Source of the DNA: Spinacia oleracea
Lineage: Eukaryota > Streptophyta > Magnoliopsida > Caryophyllales > Amaranthaceae
DNA: 64,000 bases
Assembly (NCBI RefSeq): GCF_020520425.1
Contig: NC_079492.1
Span: 110,271,157 to 110,335,156 of the forward strand
Reading direction: 5' to 3'
Position 1 is the first letter of the stretch. Every line of letters begins with the position of its first letter. Of this stretch, positions 47,575 through 58,139 are shown piece after piece. The translations under genes were made by a program, and so were the position numbers. Below the pieces are notes generated by a model. That model saw only the letters and a list, made by a program, of their open reading frames with translations, had not been told where the DNA came from and searched no databases.

Positions 47575-48594
47575 ATGTCATCAAATTCACCGTGTGCAGC
47601 GTGTAAGTTTTTAAGAAGAAAATGCACGCAGGAGTGTGTTTTCGCACCATACTTTCCACCAGATCAGCCACAGCGATTCGCCAACGTTCACAAGGTGTTC
47701 GGTGCCAGTAACGTGGCGAAGCTACTCCATGATCTGAACGTGTCACAGAGGGAGGATGCTGTGAATTCATTGGCGTATGAAGCCGAGGCCCGGTTGCGTG
47801 ACCCGGTGTATGGGTGTGTGGGTCTTATATCCATTTTGCAGCAGCGGTTGAAGCAAGTTCAGAGTGACCTATATGTTGCTAAGAAAGATTTATCTACTTA
47901 TATTGGTCCGACTGCACTTATGCCTATGATTCAAACTGGTTATGCTAATTCCTCGATGCAGCAGCACTATAATATGGGTCCTATGATGGGTATTAATATT
48001 CCTACAGGGGTTGCTGCAGGCCCATCTCATGGTGGCGGCGGTGGTGGTGGTGGTAGTGGTGGTGGTCAGTTAGTTATCAGAGATTCCCAGCAACAACAGC
48101 ATTTGATTGAGGCTCAGCAGTTGGCGGCATTGGCTGTCAGAGATGAACAGGAGATGATGAGGAACTGGGAACAACAGCAGCAACAACAGCAGCAACAACA
48201 GTTCATGAGATTTAATGGTAGCGGTGGTGGTGGTGGATACGACGGAGCAGTGGTTGTTGGTGGTGGTGGGTTTAATCAGGTGGGATCCTCATCAGCTGTT
48301 ACATCTCCATCTTTAGCTCTTGGAGCAGCTACATTTGATCCAAACGCGTACAATCAGATTCAACAACAACAACAACAACAACAACAACCGCAACAAGATG
48401 AGTCATTAGGGCAGTTGTTACTTCTTCAGCAGCCAGCAACACCACAGCAACAGCAGGTACATGGAGAACATAATCCGCAGCATCAACCTCTTCTTCTTCA
48501 CCAGCAACACCATCATCTTGAACATAATCCGCAGCAACAACCGCAACGGGCCGGAAGCGAAGAAGAGGATAGGACTATTGGCCCAGCTTGTTAG
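47575..48594 (+). CDS. LBD36: LOB-domain transcription factor, LBD36/ASL1-like
   Basis: Single-exon CDS, 339 aa. The LOB domain spans about residues 5-106: C-block CAACKFLRRKCTQEC with Cys 7, 10, 17 and 21, GAS block (FANVHKVFGASNVAKLL), and a leucine-zipper-like helix GLISILQQRLKQVQSDL. These features define class I nuclear DNA-binding LBD proteins. Arabidopsis LBD36 (ASL1) shares AEARLRDPVYGCVGLISILQ and an IEAQQLAALA-like segment, so I favour LBD36 over AS2/LBD6. Family members pattern lateral organs and boundaries. The C-terminal two-thirds is Gly-, His- and Gln-rich, with CAG/CAA-encoded Gln runs (about residues 200-211 and 263-274), a putative activation region and length-variable. The start ATG gives the family N-terminus (SSNSPCAACK). 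Intact. Confidence 0.93.
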   Translation: MSSNSPCAACKFLRRKCTQECVFAPYFPPDQPQRFANVHKVFGASNVAKLLHDLNVSQREDAVNSLAYEAEARLRDPVYGCVGLISILQQRLKQVQSDLYVAKKDLSTYIGPTALMPMIQTGYANSSMQQHYNMGPMMGINIPTGVAAGPSHGGGGGGGGSGGGQLVIRDSQQQQHLIEAQQLAALAVRDEQEMMRNWEQQQQQQQQQQFMRFNGSGGGGGYDGAVVVGGGGFNQVGSSSAVTSPSLALGAATFDPNAYNQIQQQQQQQQQPQQDESLGQLLLLQQPATPQQQQVHGEHNPQHQPLLLHQQHHHLEHNPQQQPQRAGSEEEDRTIGPAC

Positions 48595-51130
48595 CTAACT
48601 AGAGAGATTATAAAAAAAAGAGCCCCAATTTTGGAGTTGTTTTTGGTATCGATCAGTAGTTCCTAAAACCTCCAATGTCTTGAACAAATTTCACTCCCAA
48701 GGTAAAACTCCTTACTCCCATTCCGTACAGTACAAATTGCCATTTTTATTTTCTCAATTTCATGTACTAGTAATTATTCATTAATGGATATAATTAAGTT
48801 GATGATTACGAGGTGTGTGAGTAGTCTTAAACCTGTTTAATGTAAATCTGCATGGATGAATGTATTGGCGTGTCTTTTGAGAAATGGGACAAACTGTAAG
48901 TTGAGGGTTTTGGTGATAGTGAAAACTCATCATGGAATTACTGAATTATGTTTGTTTTTTTTACTGTATTTTTTGTTTTGACAGAGTATTACCGTCATTT
49001 GGTTGATGTCAGGGAAATATCATATTGAAGAATTAATTAAAAGGGTGTGGTGTTGTATTTTGCCATTTTAGTATCAAAGCTCACCATTTTTAGCACACTG
49101 ATTTCTGTTAAAAGAGAGTAATTCAGTAATGTCTATTTTGATAACTCATCACTTTGATTGCAACTTCTAGTTGTTTTAAGGCTAAAATGTGAATTAAGGT
49201 TGTCAAATGTCAACAATTAGTATGTACGTGCATGTGCGGCTGAGTATGCACCAACTTCATAGTTCTAATTTCTAATTAAATAGTTACATATTATGTTCAA
49301 ATATTTATGTTTTATTAATTATAATTAATTAAATAATTATACTTTCTAATTAAATAGTTATAATATAATTAAAAAAACAATTAATGGTAATATCAACGAT
49401 TTCATGTGTGAATCTGTCTCATAAGATACCTACCCAGAACGGTTGTAACTTGATATTACAATTATGGAAGTAGTTGTTAATTTGTTATTTGTTAAGGTGT
49501 ATGTCAAACTTATGCTGCAAAAACGATCAAAATGATTTTTTTTTCAAATTTCCCTCTCCAACCTTTTCACCTAATCTTCTTGTATTTTGTGCTGTCACTA
49601 TTTTATGTAAATTAGTAATTAGTATTATATGCCCTGATTTATATAACTTAATTAAATTATCATGTGTAAACTGGCCTCTTTGTTTGAAAACCATAATGTT
49701 AGAGAAAACGGGCAAGGATGAAAGATAGGTCATGCACATGCACATGCACATGATTATTTTTAATGTTGATTATATAGGGGTAAAATTGGTAGAGAAAAGG
49801 GATGACATTCCGTACTTATTTAACTTGCACCTTCCAACTAAAAAATTAGATTTGATCCCACTAAGAACACTTTAAGATAGGATTGCACTTATCATTTCCT
49901 CCACTTTCAAAGTTGTTTAGCTCGTCTATACAAATTGAGTTAACCTAATAAAACACTAACTTTATCTTACCTTCTTAAGGAAAAAAAAAAACTTTGGTTT
50001 AACTTAACATTTCTCAACGGGAGGAGTATGGTTTAGTCCATCCCCTTGTTATGTGTGCCAACTAACATGGGTCATGGCAATCTGTTCAAAAAGTCAAACT
50101 TGAAAATACTGTTAAATTCTAGTTATATCATACTCCTTAATTGGGTTTATGGAGTTAATATTTCTAATTTTAGTCAAACAAAACCATATTTGAAATTTTA
50201 AAAGTATCCTGCATGACAACAGAAGATCTAGTTGCCTAGAGTTTGGTGAAAAAGTAATAAAATGAGCCTCCTTTTGTCTTGTTTGATGGACTTTTGATGA
50301 AGGTTGACCTCTTTTTGGTTGTGTAGAAAATACTAATCTCATCTGCACCCCAAATGAAAGTTTATCTTATTTTTATACTTCTATCATTTGTCTTGTTTAC
50401 AGTGATCTTTGATTAGACTTTGTCTTACCAAACTTTATTTGGCTAAATTGAAACTCAACTTAAAACTCAACTTAATGAAATTGAACATAGTTAAACTAAT
50501 AATGAATTGAATCAAGTTGAATTGAGTTGTATGAAACTGAAATAAAATTCAAACAACAAACGTTAAATGAAATTTAATCACGGGTTAACATTGCTATTTT
50601 TGAACTCTATAGTAGGAATTTTAAGGTATTTTATAAGCTTTAATTAATAAGATCTAATGCTTGTTTAACTATGTGAGTAATTAGTGTTGATTGTTTTGGT
50701 TTTGTGGTTGCAGATGAGTTGATGCATATGATTAAATGCAATATTATAGTAATGTACAAGCAAGAGATGACCAATGACAGTAGAAACAGAGGTGAAAAAA
50801 GAGATCTCAGAGGACAATAAACTTCTAAATGTCTGATTACTACCTTAATATTTTATGTAAGTCCATAGTTTCCTCTTGTTTGTCTCTTTTTCTTTTTTGT
50901 TTTTCTAAATGGGTCGGTGTTTGGGGGAGAAGCAATTGGGATATGATGACCTTTCTTCACGAGGAGGTATATTCAAGAATCAAGATCCAAATGTAAAGTT
51001 GGCATTCATAGTTTTTATTCTCTTTACTAACTATAAATATTGAGTACAGTGTTATCGATCCATCTCCAATTCTCCAGTGAAATTACAATCATGTTCAACC
51101 TATGGCTAGTATGCCAAGACGTGTAATGCC
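48595..51130 (+). other. Downstream region of the LBD gene
   Basis: AT-rich without a recognised gene. A donor-like CCAAG|GTAAAAC at 48702 and an acceptor-like GGTTGCAG ending at 50713 could bound a 2-kb intron in the 3' UTR, which is speculative. ATGCAC microsatellite (three or four units) at 49731-49752. Confidence 0.3.
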
Positions 51131-52224
51131 TAATGAATTAATGAGTACTCCTTTTGTCCCTTTTTTATTGTCCCGTAGTCCGTAGAGCATAAACTACTTT
51201 ACTAATACTTGGGTGTAAATTGTGCATACGAGTCTTCTCAAATTGGATTACACTCGGATACACAGGGCTCACTGTGCACCCGTGCAAAACGACATAGTTT
51301 TAAGCATTATTTACATTTTAAGTAATTGAAAAAAAACATAAATATTTTCTCTCTCTAACTTTCCTCTCCAAAAAAAAAACCTCCATCCCTTCAAACCCTG
51401 ACCACCGCCGCCGGCTCGCTGGTGCTAGAACTGAGCTTTATCTGCTCAATTAAGGTCGCCGGCGAGCTAGAATTAGTTTGTTTGGTGTTTTTGTCGTCCT
51501 TGCGGAGGAGAAGAAAAGAGGGAATCAAGCTCCTTCACCAAATAGAGAGGAAGTTCAGATATGGGTTTCAGTCTTGACCGACCTTTTCCAAATCTTCCCT
51601 CGTCAGTAAAGTTAGGGGTGTTGTTGGTTCGTTCGTATCAGAGGTTATTGGACTAGAAATTCAACCTACACTATTCCGTCTACTTCCTAATCGCCACCGC
51701 ATTAGTCATCGGTAAAGGTAAGTGTCGCCGGTGTTTTTCGCAGGTAAAGGTAAAGTTTTAGGGGGTAGGGTTTCAATTTTGGGATAGAATATATGGGTTT
51801 GGGTTGTATTCTGTGTGTTTGGGAATTAAAGCTCTGTATTCTAAAGGTTTTCCTAGACGCCGCTGTCTTGTATTGTCGGGAAAATTCCGATCTTGCCGGT
51901 AAAGGTAAATGTTAGGTTTAGGATTTAGATTAAGGTTATTTAAATTCCTCTTTTTCAGTAACATCTTTGGTACGTGTTTCGGTGGTAATTGTGGCTTGAT
52001 TCCCACTCTCTCCCTGTTTGTGGTCTAGCTGTTTAGTGATGTTTAATTTAGTTAGCTTTAATGTGTTAGTTTGTGTTTGGTTGAAAATGGCTTTATCTAT
52101 ATATTGTTATATTCACCTACCTTTTACACATTTATGTTACTTTATCTATATTTTGTTATATTCACCTACCTTTTAGCACTCTTCCTTTTTCGTCTTAATA
52201 TTATGCAAATAGTGTAAATACCAA
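51131..52224. other. Intergenic, UTR-like GC patch
   Basis: TACTCCTTTTGTCCC at about 51146 looks like a lone Stowaway-type end. At 51345-51480 a CT-rich stretch followed by CCGCCGCCGGC resembles a plant 5' UTR, and GCCGGTAAAGGTAA recurs around 51700-51905. No coding frame with recognisable content follows. Confidence 0.35.
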
Positions 52225-52352
52225 TTTTTTTTTTTGGTGTTAGCACCCGTTTCACCCTTAGGCTAATTCGGATTCGGGGCGAGTTATGGGTGGTTAGGTT
52301 CCAGTCCCATCCCAATTGTTGTTGCGGAGGATCGAACACGGGTTCTCCCAAC
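52225..52352 (-). mobile_element. SINE fragment
   Basis: On the minus strand a B-box-like GTTCGATCCTCC sits near the head (about 52327-52338), followed by about 90 bp and a poly(A) tail (poly-T 52225-52235 on the plus strand). The A box appears missing, so it is 5'-truncated. An open frame across it is incidental. Confidence 0.55.
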
Positions 52353-52649
52353 AAAATATAAATGTATATATAATATTAAATACCAAAATATATCACTAAA
52401 TACTTCATGCCTCCGTGGTTATTTCTGCTTTATTTTTATTTTATTTTTATTTTTGATTTATTATCTCCTATGGACCATTTGGTTAAGGTTCAAATTCCTT
52501 ATTGTGCGGTATTTTTATTTATTTTTCTGCCCCCCCTAACATTTAAAATCTGGCTCCTTCACTGAAAGATAGTACTACTTCTAGTATGTAGAAATCTTCA
52601 AGAAACACCCCGAAAAAGAGCAAAAGGCAATAAAAAGAGGGACGGAGAG
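52353..52649. other. Intergenic
   Basis: AT-rich, with several TTTTATTTTATTTTTATTT runs. Nothing else seen. Confidence 0.4.
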
Positions 52650-52975
52650 CACAAATTCTTATTTACAAGGGTTGTACAATAATTATTGTACATCGGTGTA
52701 AAAGTTAAACCAAAATGCTTAAAAGTTATGCTTATATATGTAAAAGTTATCTACTTTTTTGGTGATAAATTTTTTCATTTTAATAAAACTTATTTCTTCA
52801 AAATCACTAATAATGTATAAAATTAATCATTTAAACCTTTAAAATGTTTATCTATCAACTTTTTTTACTAATATAAAAGTTAATCAAAACTAGGTTAAAG
52901 TTACATAAAAATGGGTTAAAGTTATCTTGGTGTACAGTAAATTTATTGTACACCTTATACGCGCAAGACCTTTTG
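52650..52975 (+). mobile_element. MULE-like MITE, copy 3
   Basis: 326 bp, starting CACAAATTCTTATTTACAAG and ending GCGCAAGACCTTTTG, with TGTACAATAATTATTGTACA and TGTACAGTAAATTTATTGTACA-type motifs inside each end. Very similar to 465-789. The target duplication is unclear (AGAG on both sides). Confidence 0.75.
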
Positions 52976-53229
52976 AGAGAATACATGTATAGTATGATCA
53001 ATCTTACTCGGTTTACGCACATGTTGGAATTGTATGCTAACTCGATCTCTTTACCTAATAGTTGAATGACAAATTTTACTCGAGGGAGAAATCATATCTA
53101 GTGTAGTGGATACAATAGTGACACTTGTACCTACGTACGTAACACAATGCGGGTAGATCATGTTGATAACCCAATAGCTAGCCCCACTTGATAGCTCGCA
53201 ATAATAATTGTTGAATAGAGAACTTATAT

Positions 53230-53620
53230 GCATGCTGTCAAAAACTGACCCGACTCGAAAATCCGACCTAAACCGATCGAACTCGTGATCGACCATGACC
53301 CGAAATTATGGTCAAACAGGTAACCCGAAACCCGATCTGTACCCGACCCGAAAAAACCGATAACCGATATTAACCCGATGTTGTAGGACCCGAACCCGAA
53401 CCCGACACCTGACCTGAAATTGACAGATAACCGAACTGACCCGACCGAACAATTACCCGAACCCGATTTGATACCCGACCCGATGTCAACCCGAAACCGA
53501 TTGTAACTCGATGAAACCTGCTATTGACCCGACCTGTGACAACCCGCTACCCGATTTACCCGTCCTGTTGATAACCCGACTTGTCATTGACACGACCAAA
53601 TATTAACTTCAACGATAAAT
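53230..53620. repeat. ACCCGA-rich degenerate tract 2
   Basis: Dense variants of GACCCGAACCCGAACCCGAC and ACCCGATTT without a fixed period. Ends abruptly at AT-rich sequence. Confidence 0.8.
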
Positions 53621-54129
53621 ATATTTTAATTATTTATTACCAGATACTGAAAAATTAAAACGCGAAAAAATTAAAATGTCTTGAACAACTTAACGTTTTT
53701 AAATAAATAAACAAAAGTAAAGTAAAACTTGTTTTGTTTTTACAATAATTTCGAGTTATTTTTGCAATTTGGATGAGATGAAAGGTAAGAATTGAATCTA
53801 ACATCCTAACTGACAGTCTGTCTCTTTGTCTGCGCGACCTATGTCAATGTGCTCAACAACGAGAAAAACGGTTACACTATCACACAGGAGACTCGCATTG
53901 GCTCGAGACCCACTCACTTACCCCTCATTCAAAAAATGAAATTCGATTTGCGGGTTTTTCACTTTCACATTTTGAGATGACTAAATCGATCATTGGTTCG
54001 TAATCCATATTCACTTTATATATGTATTGACTTGACAAAAACACGCGATTATTTGGTCTATATAAAATTTAACTCTAAAATAAGTTAAGCAATATTTTTT
54101 ACAATATAAAATAATTAAAATGTATAGGT
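53621..54129. other. Spacer between two CCCGA tracts
   Basis: AT-rich, no gene seen. TCACACAGGAGACTCGCATTGG and surroundings are unremarkable. Confidence 0.4.
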
Positions 54130-54540
54130 TAATTATCAGACCCGAGTTTGACCCGTCCCCGAGAGTGACCCGACCTGAATTCTATCTGATCCAATTATTA
54201 TCCGATCCAAACCAAGACCCGAACCCGAAAATAACTATTTTGCAAACCGACTTAAACCCGACTTGATAAGATCCGAACCCGAAATTACCTATTACAAACC
54301 GACTTAAACCCGACCCGATAAGACCCGAACCCGAAATCAAATCTGACCGAAATGTGACCCGACCCGAACCCGACCTGAACCTGGGATAGGAAAAAACCCG
54401 ACATGACCCGACCTGAAATCGACCCGACCGAACGGAATATTGACCCGACACAAACCGATCTGATCATGACCCGAGACCCGAGATGACCCGACCCAAACCC
54501 GACCCGATAACCTATTTTGACTGCTCTAAATTGGTAATTT
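54130..54540. repeat. ACCCGA-rich degenerate tract 3
   Basis: ACCCGAACCCGAAAT and GACCCGACC variants over about 400 bp, with a locally repeated unit CAAACCGACTTAAACCCGAC at 54244 and 54296. Open frames on the minus strand rich in GSGRV are repeat artefacts. Confidence 0.8.
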
Positions 54541-54879
54541 ACAAGTGACTTACGAGTAGCATCCTTTTTTGGGTTAAGCAAGTTGTCAGATATGATGGTC
54601 CTTAAAAATACATGGTTTAAGACTTTAAACTATATTCCACATGATTAATCAAAGAAAGTAAAACTTGGTTGGTTAAATGTCATTATGTCATGTTTACTAC
54701 AATATTCTTTCTGTAACTTTTTATTTGCCTTATTTGTCATTTAAAAGATTATTTCATTGCTATAAAAGTACATGAGACCACAACTTTCCTATTACATAAA
54801 ATATATTTCACCAACCACTTTATTTTTTACTCAATTCCACACAACCATAATCTTAATAAAATATGACAAGCAAGTTAAG

Positions 54880-55640
54880 ATTTCATTAATCAAGGCACCA
54901 ATTACAAGTTTACAACAAGGGAGGGAGGAGGAGAACAAAAATCCCCACACTGCCCAACCTAACAAAAGGCTAAGAACACTCAACCAACAAGCCTAAGCCA
55001 ACAAAGCTAGCTAATTACAACGTCTGGAACCAGTCTACATCCCTGCTATGGACTTTCCTACCAATTAGATTTTGAACCCTGCATTTAACATCCACCTAGA
55101 CTGTTTTGACAAGGCATTGCACAGTAGGCACTCGAGACATCCAAATTATAACATTCCTAGCTTTCCAAACATGGTACACAAGAGCAGCAACAGTGGTACG
55201 TGTAGGTAACAGTTCTTCTGAACTCATTACCTGCAGATTTCTGCAGCCACTTGAAGAGAGGGCCAATCCCATCCCACCAGTGAGAGGATCCAAGCTATTT
55301 CATGACTTCATTGCCACACCTATGGCTAAGAGCACATCTGAAAAAGAGATGGTCCACAGTTTCTGGGGCTGCACCACAAATTGGACACACACAATCATCA
55401 ACAATTCCTAACTTGTGTAGTCTTGCTCTTGTTTTTAACTTATCTTGAATAGCTAGCCACAAGATGAACCTATGTTTAGGAACAGTGAGCCTGCTCCAAA
55501 CATAACTGCGCCATTGAACATTCTCCCTCTGAGTGAGGTGAAACTGGTACATCTCCTTAATAGAGTACTTGTGGGATGTGAGCCATTGAGGAGAGACACT
55601 CTTAGTTCACTCACGAAGCAGGCCCAAGTATGATCATATC
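54880..55640 (-). pseudogene. LINE 3' fragment, zf-RVT domain
   Basis: The minus strand from 55552 encodes YVWSRLTVPKHRFILWLAIQ, LGIVDDCVCPICGAAPETVDHLFFRC (zinc-binding RT-associated domain, PF13966 type). A second open stretch (55293-55096) includes AALVYHVWKARNVIIW, the usual C-terminal motif of plant L1 ORF2. The RT domain is missing. The 3' non-coding tail extends to about 54880. Distinct in sequence from the LINE piece at 2648-3470. Confidence 0.82.
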
Positions 55641-55917
55641 AAGGTCTATAGGCCTCAAGAAGTTGGTTCTAGGCCTCACGTGGGGCATTCTAACCGCAAG
55701 CGAAAAGGCGATCATCAACATTCTGACTCTAGACCCCGAAGAAGGCCCGTTGAGCGTGTTGTGACTGCACCAAAGAAGGTGGCGAATACTCTGTTAGAGC
55801 GTGTTGTGACGCGCGCGCTGGTGCTGGCCTGTTGCCTGCGGGCTGGCGCTGCGCTGCTGTGTTGGCCTCATGGTGCTGTCCATGAGAGCTGCTCCATGGG
55901 CGCTGGCCTTAACTCTA

Positions 55918-56240
55918 GCGATGGGCCGACTTTCGTGTTTCCGATTTTATTTTCGATTTCGGTAAGATTTCCGAATCAGAAAATATTTTCGTTTTCGGCA
56001 AATTTTCCTATTCCGACAATATTTCCATTTTCGGCAATATACCGATTCGAACAATATTTTCGTTTTCGACAATATTTCCGATTCCGGTAATATTTTCCTG
56101 TCCAATACTTTTTCCATTTCCGGTAGTATTTCCGCTACGAACCATATTTCTGTTTCTGGCAATATCTTCGTTTTAGACAAATATTCTCGTCTTTGCCTCT
56201 TGATGGTTCGTTCATCTCCCACTGAAACCAACATCTATCA
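55918..56240. repeat. Degenerate minisatellite, TTTTCGGCAATATTTCCG
   Basis: About 15 units of roughly 18-20 bp alternating TTCCGATT/TTTTCGTTTTCGGCAATAT. Open frames on both strands across it are repeat products. Confidence 0.8.
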
Positions 56241-56540
56241 TTTTCGAATGTCTATAATTAGAGTATTTACTGAATATAATATTCACCTAAATATTTGATC
56301 CGTTCACGTACTATTTGTGTGACCCTACGGGTTCAGTCAAGAGTAAGTTGTGGCATTAATATTATTAATTTCACTTGAACTGAAGCGGCACCTAGCTAGG
56401 CATTCAGATCACTTGATCTCACTGAATAATTAACTTGTTTAATTAATACTTAACCGTATTGATTAGATTTTGCATTAAATGCAAACTTGGACCAAGGGCA
56501 TTATTTCCTCAAATAGATTGTGTTTATAATTAATCAACAT
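56241..56540 (+). mobile_element. Possible LTR-retroelement-derived fragment
   Basis: GTGTGACCCTACGGGTTCAG, TTCACTTGAACTGAAGCGGC and CCAAGGGCATTATTTCCT are words I associate with a widespread plant Copia-type repeat. No ends or coding region could be delimited. Old, broken fragment if correct. Confidence 0.35.
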
Positions 56541-57235
56541 AAATCGTTTTATTTGTGAATTGGAGATTTTACAAGAACAAAATTCACATGTCGTTGTGGT
56601 GAAAAGTTGTGAAGAATATTTTTCATCGACATGTGCTTTTTTTTGTAACGATTTGTGTTGTACTGTAGCTAAAAACGAGTTTGGTGGTTTATTGGCGAAT
56701 TGAGGGAAAAAACTTATTAAATTGTGCTAAAGTAGACGGTAGATTATGATTTTGTAAAGGCAACTTTTTAAAAATGACATTTTATAGCTCAAAATTTGCG
56801 AGAAAGAACCTTGTAATTTTTTTGGGTGAAGTCAGACGTTAAAGTAAAAGTTCTTTATGAAAGACAACCTGTTCCTAATTTCCGGCATTGACTTGGATTT
56901 TTCGGCATTTGACCATCAGCTGCAGGTCACGTGTTGTCGAATTTGGCTATGTTCACCCTTTTCGCCCACTTTCTGACATTGGCTATGGATTTTTGTTTTT
57001 AGCTTTTATAGTTGGGAATTTTGGAGGAAAAGTATGAGAATAGCCAAAAGTGAGGTCATTTGCCCTGCGCCTGATGGTTAACAGCCGGAAAACGAAAGTG
57101 ATTGTCGGAAAATGATCTCAGATTGTCTATCGCAACTAATTTTAAGTTTAAATGTATACAAGGTCATTTTTAGCAAGTTTTAAATTATAGAAGATCATTT
57201 TTGACAATTTTGACATTTACTATAAAAAATGAACT
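56541..57235. other. Intergenic
   Basis: No gene or delimited repeat recognised. Confidence 0.4.
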
Positions 57236-57740
57236 TATTTCGGGAACTTAGGGTGAGTTTATCCCTAGTCTTGAAGGGAGTCTTAAGGTGAGTCTTGAGT
57301 CTAAGTCTTGGGATAATGTGGTAAAAGACTACCCCAAGTCTAATACAAGTCTTGAAGTGAGTTTGAAAATCCAAGACTCACTCAAGACTCACTTAACACT
57401 CCACTTTTTTCTCCCCCCAATCAAATCATGCCAAATCATCAAACTTAATTTATGTTATTTCACCCAAAAATAAAAACTAATTATATTTTTATTCACTTTT
57501 GCTTCAAACTTAATTTATCTTATTTCACCCAAAAAAAACTAATTATATTTTTATTCAAAAAAAAAAAAAAAAAAATCAAATCCCAGAATATGAGAAATGA
57601 GCAAGTGGATAATTTAACCCAATTTATCCAAACATCAAATTCTCAATCTACTCATACTAGTCAAAATATCGATCATCCTTTCATTACACCCGCTAGTGTT
57701 GAACCCACTTCCGACATCCTAGACCTGATCAAAAGGTGGG
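57236..57740. repeat. Local direct and inverted repeats
   Basis: AAGTCTTGA/TCTTGAGTC words at 57270-57360 are partly complementary to CAAGACTCACTCAAGACTCA at 57371-57390, so a foldback is possible. AAACTTAATTTATNTTATTTCACCC then AACTAATTATATTTTTATTC occurs twice (57442-57497 and 57506-57559). This could be a decayed DNA element with a short coding remnant at 57590-57750; not identified. Confidence 0.4.
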
Positions 57741-57973
57741 CCGGACCGAGAGTATAAAAATCTACCCATAATGTCGGGTCGGGCCGGGCCAATGTTCGGG
57801 CCAATTTTGTGTGCCCAAAACTCGCTATTTTGGGCCAAAATTAGCGGGCTTTTCGGGCCAGGCCAAATTTACAACTAAAATTGTTGTTTTGCGTTGCCCA
57901 AAGCCCGTAATGTTTTTTAAAAGTTCGGGCCGGGCCCGAAAATCGGGCCGAAATAATCTGCCCAAAACCCGCT
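57741..57973. repeat. GGGCC-rich degenerate tract
   Basis: Repeated CGGGCCGGGCC, TTCGGGCCAA and GCCCAAAACCCGCTA words, analogous to the CCCGA tracts, just upstream of the RAD51D gene. Confidence 0.65.
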
Positions 57974-58030
57974 AAGTTATCTTGGTGTACAATAAATTTA
58001 TTGTACACCTTGTGCGCACAAGACCTTTTG
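57974..58030 (+). mobile_element. MULE-like MITE right-end remnant (copy 4)
   Basis: AAGTTATCTTGGTGTACAAT through GCACAAGACCTTTTG, matching the right ends of 465-789 and 52650-52975. The rest of the element is missing. It ends 88 bp before the RAD51D start codon. Confidence 0.75.
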
Positions 58031-58082
58031 TCAGAAATTTTGGAAGTTGAACAAAAAATTGCACTCGATTTATTTCTTTCCT

Positions 58083-58139
58083 ATGAATCGATTCCGTCAT
58101 CTTGACAAACTAAAGAAATGGGTTTGCTTAAATCACTAG
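58083..58139 (+). other. uORF overlapping the RAD51D start
   Basis: An ATG at 58083 opens an 18-codon frame ([18 protein letters not shown]) that stops at 58139, passing over the main ATG at 58118 in another frame. If the transcript includes it, it would be expected to lower translation from the main start. Confidence 0.45.

Noticed and set aside
51345-51980. CT-rich then CCGCCGCCGGC patch as a fifth gene start
   Set aside because: No following coding frame or splice pattern with recognisable content.
55680-56234. Open frames of 136 and 95 codons on opposite strands
   Set aside because: Largely created by the TTTTCGGCAATATTTCCG minisatellite; the 5' part matches nothing I recognise.
57590-57757. 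Short frame with SANT/Harbinger-like or GST-T3-like flavour
   Set aside because: Too short and low in information to assign; kept only as part of an unidentified repeat region.
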